A stretch of 64,000 nt of DNA, taken from the NCBI GenBank assembly GCA_002394365.1, contig DGTQ01000011.1, positions 75,354 to 139,353 of the forward strand, in the 5' to 3' direction. The DNA is from Prevotellaceae bacterium UBA4332. GTDB lineage: Bacteria; Bacteroidota; Bacteroidia; Bacteroidales; Bacteroidaceae. Position numbers and translations under genes: made by a program. Position 1 is the first letter of the stretch. Each line of letters opens with the position of its first letter. A model generated the notes under the pieces. The model saw nothing but the letters and a program-made list of their open reading frames with translations, ran no database searches and had not been told where the DNA came from. Below are positions 48,268-55,361 of the stretch, piece by piece.

Positions 48268-49680
48268 ATGAAAAAGATACATTTAGCATTAGGACTGTCA
48301 ATAGGGCTGCTGCTGTCGTCATGCAGCCTCGACACCAATCCCTCGTCAGACCTGCCCGAAGACGAGATAATAAGCACAGTGGCAGACCTCCAGAACGCCG
48401 TCAATGGCATAGGCTACATCTTCACCCAAAGCGAGGCACGCCTTACCTACGCATCAGAATACGGCCTCTATGCCGACCTGCTTACCAACGAGTTTAAGAT
48501 AGCCGACGACTACGGCCAGTCCTCCCCCATCGCGCGCTACAGCCTCACCAGCAACGACGAGATGGTATCGTCAGGCTACAGGTATTTCTATCAGGCACTC
48601 GCAAACTGCAACAAGGACCTCGAACTCTCAAAGAAGCTCGAAGAGACAGCCGCAGTCAAGGACCTCTGGGGGCAGCTCTACGCCTGGCGTGCCCTCATCC
48701 ATTTTGACATAGCACGCCTCTATGCCCACATCCCCGCAGCAGGCGTAGTGGATGCCAATGCCGCGAACACAGGCATAGTGCTCTCTACAGCCGTTTACGA
48801 CTCCGAATACAGAGGCTCACGCTCCACCCTTGCCGAGACCTACAGGCAGATTATCGCCGACTTCACCAAGGCCATGGAGCTCATGCCCCGCGACGCAGCC
48901 AAGAAGACGGGCTACATGAACTACTACGCAGCCGAGGCACTCCGCGCCCGCGCCTACCTCTACAACGGGCAGTATGAAGAAGCCCTTGCCGATGCCAGAG
49001 ACGTGATAGCAAACGGCGGCTACAAGCTCTACACCCGTGAAAACTACGCCAAGGCGTGGGCAGAAGAAGGCACTACAGAGTCCATCTTCGAGCTCCTCAT
49101 CACCTCAACCCACAACCTCCAGCGCTACTCCGTAGGCTACTACTGCGATGCCGCAGGCTATCCAGAGTGCGCCATGAACGAGAAAGGCGACATAATGAAA
49201 TACCTGCTCGCCAACGCAGGCGACATACGCAATAGCGTGATAAAGCAGCAGACGATAACGGGCGACACCGAGCAAAACTACTATCCCGCCAAGTATCCAG
49301 GTCGAGACGGTCTCTACGTCAACAACCCTAAAATTATCCGTCTCTCCGAGGTCTATCTCATAGCAGCCGAAGCCGCCCTCCTGCAGCCATCATCAGATGC
49401 CAGCGCCGCCGCCGCCTATATCAACGAGATAGAGAAAAACCGCGTGGAGAACTACACAGAGGTGCAGACGATAACCATCGACGACATCCTCATGGAATAC
49501 AAGAAGGAGCTCTTTGCCGAAAACCAGATAGCTTTTGCCTACTGGCGCAACAAGAAGAGCATCACCAGCCAGCTCGACAGAACCGTCAACTATGACGACT
49601 ATCGCACCATCCTGCCTATTCCACAGCGGGAGATAGACTTCTGTGGAGTTGATATACTGAAACAAAACCCTGGATACTAA
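48268..49680 (+). CDS. SusD/RagB-family surface lipoprotein
   Basis: A 470-residue lipoprotein partner of the SusC-like receptor. The signal peptide ends at the lipobox LLSSCS (Cys19). The helical TPR-like core has the usual SusD pieces: LQNAVNGIGYIF, LWGQLYAWRALIHFDIARLYA, YYAAEALRARAYLYNGQYEEALADARDVI and, near the end, IIRLSEVYLIAAEAAL with FCGVDILKQNPGY at the C-terminus. It caps the receptor at the cell surface and binds substrate. Confidence 0.94.
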   Translation: MKKIHLALGLSIGLLLSSCSLDTNPSSDLPEDEIISTVADLQNAVNGIGYIFTQSEARLTYASEYGLYADLLTNEFKIADDYGQSSPIARYSLTSNDEMVSSGYRYFYQALANCNKDLELSKKLEETAAVKDLWGQLYAWRALIHFDIARLYAHIPAAGVVDANAANTGIVLSTAVYDSEYRGSRSTLAETYRQIIADFTKAMELMPRDAAKKTGYMNYYAAEALRARAYLYNGQYEEALADARDVIANGGYKLYTRENYAKAWAEEGTTESIFELLITSTHNLQRYSVGYYCDAAGYPECAMNEKGDIMKYLLANAGDIRNSVIKQQTITGDTEQNYYPAKYPGRDGLYVNNPKIIRLSEVYLIAAEAALLQPSSDASAAAAYINEIEKNRVENYTEVQTITIDDILMEYKKELFAENQIAFAYWRNKKSITSQLDRTVNYDDYRTILPIPQREIDFCGVDILKQNPGY

Positions 49681-49716
49681 TCCATCCTCATAAGAGGAAA
49701 AAACACACACAAATCG

Positions 49717-49758
49717 AACGAGACTTTGCACGATTAAAAGTGGCAGAGTCTCGTTTTT
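49717..49758 (+). terminator. Terminator of the susCD-like operon
   Basis: AACGAGACT (49717-49725) pairs with AGTCTCGTT (49747-49755), supported by an inner TGC/GCA pairing, followed by a short T run. Confidence 0.75.
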
Positions 49759-49779
49759 GGTTTTATATATATCTGAATA

Positions 49780-49884
49780 TCAGTTGTTTGCAACTGTCTG
49801 CGGTTGCTTAGCAAGGGCATGCGATTGCTTAGCAACCGCGCGTGGTTGCTTAGCAAGGACACGTGGTAGCTAAGCAACCGCAAA
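49780..49884. repeat. Second 21-bp tandem array with palindromic core
   Basis: Five units of exactly 21 bp start at 49780, 49801, 49822, 49843 and 49864. Each centres on TTGCTTAGCAA or a close variant (TTGTTTGCAA, TAGCTAAGCAA). Core and flanks differ from the array at 6379, but period and architecture are the same. It lies between the susD terminator and the nadA promoter; no gene is present in this 324-bp gap. Confidence 0.85.
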
Positions 49885-49916
49885 GAGTATCAAATAGGTA
49901 GTTTTAACGTGGTTTG

Positions 49917-49948
49917 TTTGTAGGTATGACAAAAAATGATTATCTTTG
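49917..49948 (+). promoter_or_regulatory. nadA promoter
   Basis: TTTG (49917-49920), 20-nt spacer, TATCTTTG (49941-49948), with a leader of about 50 nt. Confidence 0.88.
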
Positions 49949-50004
49949 CACGTTCAACCATCTAAAGATGGTGAAAAAATAAGAAATTAGTAATTAGCAA
50001 TAAA

Positions 50005-50973
50005 ATGGAACAGACAAAGGCACTGCAGGCGGAGATACGCCAGATGTGCAAAGAGAAGAATGCCGTGGTGCTGGCTCACTACTACACTACGGGCGACATA
50101 CAGGAGTGTGCTGACTTCGTGGGCGACTCGCTCGCCCTGGCTCGCAAGGCGGCTGAAACGGATGCCGACATAATAGTGATGTGCGGCGTTCACTTCATGG
50201 CTGAGACGTGCAAGCTGCTCTCGCCAGAGAAGCTGGTGCTGGCTCCCGACCTTGCGGCTGGCTGCTCGCTGGCTGACAGCTGTGATGCCGAGGACCTGTG
50301 GCGCTGGAAGCAGGAGCACCCTGACTACATGGTGGTGCAATACGTTAACACCACCGCCGCCACTAAGGCGCTGACCGACGTGGTGGTTACCTCGGGCAAT
50401 GCCAGGAAGGTGATAGACCAGTTGCCAAAGGATGCAAAGATACTCTTCGGTCCCGACTACAACCTGGGCTCATACATCAACAGCGTGACGGGCAGGCAGA
50501 TGGAGCTGTGGCAGGGCGGATGCCACGTGCACGAGCGTTTCTCGGTCGAGGCCATAGCGAAGCTGAAGGCGGAGAACCCCGACGCAGTAGTAATGGCACA
50601 TCTGGAGTGCAAGGCCCCAGTGCTGGCAATGGCAGAGGTGAAGGGCTCTACAGCCGACATGCTGAAGTATGCGCAGAGCCATCCTGCACAGAAGTACATA
50701 GTGGCTACTGAGGCAGGCATACTGCACGAGCTGCAGCGCACCTGTCCTGACAGCACCTTTATTCCTGTGCCGCCAGAGGTGACAGAAAGCAGCTCGGCTG
50801 ATACCGACCTTGCAAAGGGCTCCTGCTCATGCAACGAATGTCAGTACATGAAGCTGAACACCTTAGAGAAACTGCGCAACTGCCTGCGCGACGAGGCTCC
50901 AGTGGTGGACGTTGACCCTGCCATAGCCCGCGATGCAGTGAAACCGATAGAACGGATGCTGGAGCTGAGTTGA
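50005..50973 (+). CDS. nadA: Quinolinate synthase
   Basis: The [4Fe-4S] enzyme of NAD synthesis that condenses iminoaspartate with dihydroxyacetone phosphate, 322 residues. The N-terminal motif AVVLAHYYTTGDIQ(E)CADFVGDSL is clear. The cluster Cys residues are in APDLAAGCSLADSC, AHLECKAPV and KGSCSCNECQYMK. Neither nadB nor nadC is adjacent. The small toxin-antitoxin pair follows 45 nt downstream and may be read from the same promoter. Confidence 0.96.
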   Translation: MEQTKALQAEIRQMCKEKNAVVLAHYYTTGDIQECADFVGDSLALARKAAETDADIIVMCGVHFMAETCKLLSPEKLVLAPDLAAGCSLADSCDAEDLWRWKQEHPDYMVVQYVNTTAATKALTDVVVTSGNARKVIDQLPKDAKILFGPDYNLGSYINSVTGRQMELWQGGCHVHERFSVEAIAKLKAENPDAVVMAHLECKAPVLAMAEVKGSTADMLKYAQSHPAQKYIVATEAGILHELQRTCPDSTFIPVPPEVTESSSADTDLAKGSCSCNECQYMKLNTLEKLRNCLRDEAPVVDVDPAIARDAVKPIERMLELS

Positions 50974-51018
50974 GGCTAATATTAACGAAAACTATTAAAA
51001 TCCAAAGCAAGGAAACAG

Positions 51019-51276
51019 ATGGAAGATATAAAGAAACTTACATACGACCAGATACTCAGCCTTGTGATGCAGATGCCTTTATACGAAAAGGAACAGTTGA
51101 GGCGTGACCTTAACAGAATCTATGAGGAGTCAAGGGACAACTCCCGACCATATACAATAGAAGAGGTAAGGGGGTTTGTTTCTGAGGCAGAAGAAGATAT
51201 AGAGGCTGGCAGATTCTGTACTGCAGAGGAAGGAAGAAAGAAAATAGAAGAGAAGTTTCCATGGTTAAAAGAATAA
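51019..51276 (+). CDS. Putative antitoxin
   Basis: An 85-residue acidic helical protein (MEDIKKLTYDQILSLVMQMPLYEKEQLRRDLNRIYEE...YTIEEVRGFVSEAEEDIEAGRF). I do not recognise a DNA-binding fold with certainty. The size, the acidic EEVRGFVSEAEEDIEAG segment (typical of antitoxins that wrap ParE/RelE toxins) and the 16-nt overlap with a downstream RelE/ParE-like toxin make it the antitoxin. Confidence 0.75.
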   Translation: MEDIKKLTYDQILSLVMQMPLYEKEQLRRDLNRIYEESRDNSRPYTIEEVRGFVSEAEEDIEAGRFCTAEEGRKKIEEKFPWLKE

Positions 51277-51587
51277 TTTGGACTGACAAATTCAGCAAAT
51301 CATTGGAGTCTCTGTTTGCTTGCCTACACAGTATCTATTCAATAGGAACGCTAAGGAAACTCGGAAAAGATATAACAAGAAACGAATTGCTTTTGCCTGA
51401 CAATCCACAAATGGGTAGTATTGAAGAAAGCCTGTCAGGACTGCAATATGAATATAGGAGTATAGTTATAAAACCATATTTTAAGATAATATATAGAAAC
51501 GACAAAGAAAATATTTATTTTATTGATATATGGGACACGCGCCGTGACCCCTCATTACTAAAGAAAAATATAGAAGAAAGCTTATAA
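51261..51587 (+). CDS. RelE/ParE-family toxin
   Basis: A 108-residue basic protein: MVKRIIWTDKFSKSLESLFACL, then GSIEESLSGLQYEYRSIVIKPYFKIIYRNDKENIYFIDIWDTRRDP. The closing YRNDKENIYFIDIWDTRRDP block is the characteristic C-terminal strand set of RelE/ParE toxins, often with R and a terminal aromatic or acidic residue. Its ATG lies inside the antitoxin gene, so translation is coupled. It either cleaves mRNA or poisons gyrase. The pair is inserted between nadA and cysS, with only 3 nt to cysS. Confidence 0.82.
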   Translation: MVKRIIWTDKFSKSLESLFACLHSIYSIGTLRKLGKDITRNELLLPDNPQMGSIEESLSGLQYEYRSIVIKPYFKIIYRNDKENIYFIDIWDTRRDPSLLKKNIEESL

Positions 51588-51590
51588 GAA

Positions 51591-53177
51591 ATGGAACAGA
51601 CACTACTTATATACAACACGCTGACGAGACAGAAGGAGGCGTTCAAACCTATTAACCCGGGACACGTGGGCATGTACGTCTGCGGACCTACCGTATATGG
51701 CGATGCACACTTGGGACATGCTCGTCCTGCCATCACGTTCGACATATTGTTTCGCTACCTGCAGCACCTGGGCTACAAGGTGCGCTACGTGAGGAACATA
51801 ACCGACGTGGGCCATCTGGAGCATGATGCCGACGAGGGCGAGGACAAGATAGCCAAGAAGGCACGCCTGGAGCAAGTGGAGCCGATGGAGATAGCGCAGT
51901 ATTACACCCGCCGCTTCAACAGTGCGATGGAGAAGCTGAACGTGCTGCCGCCATCAATAGAGCCACACGCTACGGGCCACATAATAGAGCAGCAGCAGCT
52001 GGTGCAGCAGATACTGGACAGGGGCTATGCCTACGTGAGCAACGGTTCGGTGTATTTCGACATAGAGAAATACAACAAGGACTACAAGTACGGCATACTC
52101 TCAGGCAGAACGCTGGAGAACATCAAGGATGCCAGCCGCGACACCCTCGCCGGTGTGGGCGAGAAGAAGAACCAGGCAGACTTCGCCCTGTGGAAGAAGG
52201 CACAGCCGGAGCACATCATGAGATGGCCGTGGGTAGCCTCTCTCCAACCCTCTCCGAAGGGAGAGGGGGCAGCAGACGCTATTGGCTCCAAGTCTTGTTC
52301 TCCCCTCCCTTCGGAGGGGCAGGGGGAGGCTATCGCTGAGGGCTTCCCTGGCTGGCACTGCGAGTGTACGGCTATGGGCAGGAAGTATCTGGGCGACGAG
52401 TTTGACATACACGGTGGAGGCATGGACCTGGTGTTCCCTCACCACGAGTGTGAGATAGCACAGGCACAGGCTTCGATGGGTCACCCTGCCGTGCGCTACT
52501 GGATGCACAACAACATGATTACCATCAACGGACAGAAGATGGGCAAGTCATACAACAACTTCATAACGCTCGACCAGTTCTTCACAGGCAAGCACGAACT
52601 GCTCACCAAGGCATTTGCGCCTATGACCATCCGCTTCTTCATCCTCTCTGCCCACTATCGCGGCACGGTGGACTTCTCAAGCGAGGCTCTGGAGGCTGCC
52701 GAGAAAGGCTTTGCCCGACTGATGCAGGGACTCAAGGACCTCAAGCGCATACAGACGGCAAAGGGCTCAAGCCCCGAGGTGGCAAAATATGTGAAGGAAC
52801 TGCCGCAGAAGCTGCATGACGCTATGAACGACGACCTGCAGACACCTATCGTCATTTCCGAACTCTTCGAGGCTTGCCACCAGGTAAACCTTCTGGTTGA
52901 CCGCAAGGCGAAAATCGGTGCCGACGACCTCAAGGCGCTTTCTGACATAATGCACCTCTTCATCGAGGACATACTGGGACTCACCAACGCCACCAGCGCA
53001 GGGGCTTCGTCAGAGAAGGACAAGGCTCTCGACAAGGTGATGCAGATGGTGCTCGACATGCGCCAGAAGGCTAAGGAAGAGAAGAACTGGGCGGTGTCAG
53101 ACCAGATACGTGACGAACTCTCTGCTGCTGGCGTGATAGTCAAAGATACTCCGGACGGCGCAGTGTGGGAGGTATGA
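51591..53177 (+). CDS. cysS: Cysteinyl-tRNA synthetase, with repeat-derived insertion
   Basis: Class I synthetase for tRNA-Cys, 528 residues against roughly 490 expected. The HIGH region reads YVCGPTVYGDAHLGHARPAITFD, with the first zinc Cys. Further zinc ligands are in GWHCECTAM and FPHHECEIAQ, and the KMSKS loop is KMGKSYNNF. About 36 extra residues (SLQPSPKGEGAADAIGSKS..., about 216-251) are inserted between IMRWPWVA and EGFPGWHCECTAM, only a few residues before the zinc-binding segment. The extra segment is Gly/Pro/Ser/Glu-rich and likely loops out. Confidence 0.96.
   Translation: MEQTLLIYNTLTRQKEAFKPINPGHVGMYVCGPTVYGDAHLGHARPAITFDILFRYLQHLGYKVRYVRNITDVGHLEHDADEGEDKIAKKARLEQVEPMEIAQYYTRRFNSAMEKLNVLPPSIEPHATGHIIEQQQLVQQILDRGYAYVSNGSVYFDIEKYNKDYKYGILSGRTLENIKDASRDTLAGVGEKKNQADFALWKKAQPEHIMRWPWVASLQPSPKGEGAADAIGSKSCSPLPSEGQGEAIAEGFPGWHCECTAMGRKYLGDEFDIHGGGMDLVFPHHECEIAQAQASMGHPAVRYWMHNNMITINGQKMGKSYNNFITLDQFFTGKHELLTKAFAPMTIRFFILSAHYRGTVDFSSEALEAAEKGFARLMQGLKDLKRIQTAKGSSPEVAKYVKELPQKLHDAMNDDLQTPIVISELFEACHQVNLLVDRKAKIGADDLKALSDIMHLFIEDILGLTNATSAGASSEKDKALDKVMQMVLDMRQKAKEEKNWAVSDQIRDELSAAGVIVKDTPDGAVWEV
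52238..52343. repeat. In-frame dispersed repeat in cysS
   Basis: CTCTCTCCAACCCTCTCCG, AAGGGAGAGGGGGCAG, a 25-base linker, then TCTCCCCTCCCTTCGGAGGG and GCAGGGGGAGGC. Two hairpins (CCCTCTCCGAAGGGAGAGGG-like and CCCTCCCTTCGGAGGG) are arranged in tandem. Confidence 0.92.
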
Positions 53178-53213
53178 CCCCACCCCTTACCCTCCCGAGG
53201 GAGGGAGCAATTA
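53172..53213. repeat. GC-rich repeat after cysS
   Basis: TGACCCCACCCCTTACCCTC, CCGAGGGAGGGAG, then AATTAGTAATTAGTAAT. The repeat includes part of the cysS stop region. Confidence 0.75.
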
Positions 53214-53261
53214 GTAATTAGTAATTAGTAATGAAATCTCTAAACTCTCAACACTTAAATC

Positions 53262-53390
53262 TCCCCCTTGGGGAGATTTCTTGCGCTCCAGTAGGTGCTC
53301 AGGCGCAGAGCGGAACTTGCTCTGGCAAGCCAACAAGTTGGAGCGAGAGGGGGTCGAACTGTGAACTATGAACTGTGAACTATATGAAAT
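53262..53390. repeat. Composite dispersed repeat supplying the start of the U32 peptidase gene
   Basis: TCTCCCCCTTGGGGAGA, CTTGCGCTCCAGTAGGTGCT, CTTGCTCTGGCAAGCCAACA, GTTGGAGCGAGAGGGGGT and GAACTGTGAACTATGAACTG. Both core subtypes and both flank types are joined here, so this is the fullest copy in the window. The last part encodes the first residues of the downstream protein. Confidence 0.85.
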
Positions 53391-54630
53391 AATGGCGCCA
53401 GTAGGTTCTCGCGAGAGCCTTGCCGCCGCCATAAATGCTGGGGCTGACTCGATATACTTCGGTATCGAGAAGCTCAATATGCGTGCCCACTCGGCAAGCA
53501 CCTTCACGATAGAAGACCTGAAGGAGATAGCCGCCCTGACAGCAGAAAAGGGCATAAAGTCTTACCTCACGGTAAACACCATCATCTATGGCGAGGACAT
53601 AGAGCAGATGCACGAGATAATTGATGCGGCAAAGGAGGCTAACATCTCTGCCGTGATAGCCTCAGACGTTGCCGTGATGATGTACTGCAAGCAGGTGGGA
53701 CAGGAGGTGCACCTCTCCACCCAGCTCAACATAAGCAACATCGAGGCACTGCGTTTCTACGCACAGTTTGCCGACGTGGTGGTGCTGGCTCGCGAGCTGC
53801 GCATGGACCAGGTGAAGGCAATACACGAGCAGGCAGTTAAGGAGAATATCTGCGGTCCGTCGGGCGAGCCCATACGCATCGAGATGTTCTGCCACGGAGC
53901 CCTGTGCATGGCTATATCGGGCAAGTGCTACCTGTCGCTTCATAATGCCAACCGCTCTGCCAACCGCGGCGAGTGCGTGCAGATATGCCGCAGGGGCTAC
54001 AGAGTAGAGGATGTGGAGACGGGCAACGAACTGCTGGTTGACAACAAATACATCATGTCGCCAAAGGACCTGAAGACCATACGTTTCATCGACAAGATGA
54101 TGGACGCTGGCGTGAGGGTGTTCAAGATAGAGGGCAGGGCGCGAGGTGCAGAATACGTTGACACCGTGGTGCGCTGCTACAAGGAGGCTATCAAGGCAGT
54201 GCTGCATGACAGGGAGTCAACGGAGGAAAAGACCTTCACCGAGGAAGCCAAGGACGCATGGGACGAGAGGCTCAGCCGCGTGTTCAACCGCGGTTTCTGG
54301 GACGGTTACTACCTTGGTCAGCCCCTCGGCGAGTGGAACGACAGCTACGGCTCCAAGGCTACGGAGAAGAAAGTGTATGCCGCCAAGACTATCAAATACT
54401 TCTCAAAGATAGGCGTGGCGGAATTTCAGGTGGAGGCGCACGACATAAAGGTGGGCGACAAACTTCTCATCACTGGTCCTACCACGGGAGCCATGTACAT
54501 AGACGAGGTGAAGGAGATACGCTACGACCTCAAGCCAGTAAGCGTGGCAACGAAAGGGCAGCGCATCAGCATAGCAGTGCCAGACAAGGTGCGCCCCAGC
54601 GACAAGGTGTTTGTGTTGGAGAAGACATAA
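53368..54630 (+). CDS. Peptidase U32 family protein (TrhP/YegQ-like)
   Basis: A 420-residue U32-family protein. Landmarks are IMAPVGSRESLAAAINAGADSIYFG at the start, AEKGIKSYLTVNTII, the Cys-rich block IEMFCHGALCMAISGKCYLS...NRGECVQICRRGY (four conserved Cys) and KIEGRARGAEYV. Members of this group take part in prephenate-dependent 5-hydroxyuridine formation in tRNA rather than acting as peptidases; I infer the same here. The start is odd: ATG at 53368 and residues MNCELYE come from a GTGAACTATGAACT-type repeat, and the alternative is the ATG at 53392 (MAPVGS). Confidence 0.92.
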   Translation: MNCELYEIMAPVGSRESLAAAINAGADSIYFGIEKLNMRAHSASTFTIEDLKEIAALTAEKGIKSYLTVNTIIYGEDIEQMHEIIDAAKEANISAVIASDVAVMMYCKQVGQEVHLSTQLNISNIEALRFYAQFADVVVLARELRMDQVKAIHEQAVKENICGPSGEPIRIEMFCHGALCMAISGKCYLSLHNANRSANRGECVQICRRGYRVEDVETGNELLVDNKYIMSPKDLKTIRFIDKMMDAGVRVFKIEGRARGAEYVDTVVRCYKEAIKAVLHDRESTEEKTFTEEAKDAWDERLSRVFNRGFWDGYYLGQPLGEWNDSYGSKATEKKVYAAKTIKYFSKIGVAEFQVEAHDIKVGDKLLITGPTTGAMYIDEVKEIRYDLKPVSVATKGQRISIAVPDKVRPSDKVFVLEKT

Positions 54631-54665
54631 CCCCACCCCTTAATCCCCTCCCGAGAGGAGGGGGA
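54629..54665. repeat. GC-rich repeat after the U32 gene
   Basis: CCCCACCCCTTAATCCCCTC, CCGAGAGGAGGGGG. It starts at the U32 stop codon and its partial inverse lies 60 bases later inside sufE. Confidence 0.75.
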
Positions 54666-54687
54666 AAGAAATACAAAAGAAAAAGAA

Positions 54688-55182
54688 ATGACTAATAATA
54701 ACAAAATGAGTGATAAAAACAATTATTCCTCCCTCCCTCGGGAGGGGGCAGGGGGTGGGGTCTCCATAAACTCCATACAAGACGAGGTGATAGAGGAGTT
54801 CGAAGGCCTTGACGACTGGATGGACAAATACCAGCTGCTCATAGACCTGGCTGGCGAGCAGGAACCCCTCGACGAGAAATACAAGACGGAGCAAAACCTC
54901 ATAGACGGCTGTCAGAGTCGTGTGTGGGTGCAGTGCGACAAGGAGGCAGACGGCACGCTCTCATTTCTTGCTGACAGCGACGCCCTGATAGTGAAGGGCA
55001 TAATAGCCCTGCTCATCAGAGTGATAAACCACCAGAAGGCGAAGGACATACTCGATGCCGACCTCTACTTCATAGAGCAGATAGGGCTCAAAGACCACCT
55101 CTCCCCCACCCGCAGCAATGGTCTGCTCGCCATGGTGAAGCGCATCAAGGCTTACGCCCTGGCTTACTCAATTGAAGATTGA
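54688..55182 (+). CDS. sufE: SufE-family protein, with repeat-derived N-terminal segment
   Basis: A 164-residue SufE-like protein that accepts sulfur from SufS cysteine desulfurase for Fe-S cluster assembly. The core is DEVIEEFEGLDDWMDKYQLLIDLAGEQ, with the active-site Cys in NLIDGCQSRVWVQC and the end SPTRSNGLLAMVKRIKAYAL. The N-terminal residues about 14-25 (SLPREGAGGGVS) are encoded by a GC-rich dispersed repeat placed before the conserved domain. Two close ATGs (54688 and 54706) both lie upstream of the repeat. Confidence 0.93.
   Translation: MTNNNKMSDKNNYSSLPREGAGGGVSINSIQDEVIEEFEGLDDWMDKYQLLIDLAGEQEPLDEKYKTEQNLIDGCQSRVWVQCDKEADGTLSFLADSDALIVKGIIALLIRVINHQKAKDILDADLYFIEQIGLKDHLSPTRSNGLLAMVKRIKAYALAYSIED
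54727..54762. repeat. In-frame dispersed repeat in sufE
   Basis: TCCTCCCTCCCTCGGGAGGG followed by GGCAGGGGGTGGGGTC, with CCCTCCC/GGGAGGG-type stem. Confidence 0.9.
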
Positions 55183-55183
55183 A

Positions 55184-55325
55184 AGTAGAAAGGGAAGTTA
55201 ACTCGCTACGCTCGTGGACTCCCTATTTAACTTCATTCTATAACTCCCTAAACCAAAGGTTTATAACTCCCATTTTTCTTGCGCTCCTACGGTGCTCAGG
55301 CGAGCAGAGCTCGGAGTCCTTCATC
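55184..55325. repeat. Composite repeat between sufE and the SNF2 helicase gene
   Basis: AAGTAGAAAGGGAAGTTAAC, then TAACTTCATTCTATAACTCC and CTTGCGCTCCTACGGTGCTC, GGCGAGCAGAGCTCGGAGTC. The GGAAGTTAA and CTTGCGCTCC types occur in one tract. Confidence 0.75.
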
Positions 55326-55361
55326 TTTAACTCCCGAAACTTGAATTATTAATTTAGAACA

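Noticed and set aside
49780..49884. CRISPR-like appearance of the 21-bp arrays (also at 6379)
   Set aside because: Units are contiguous with no spacers, are too short, and no cas genes are present.
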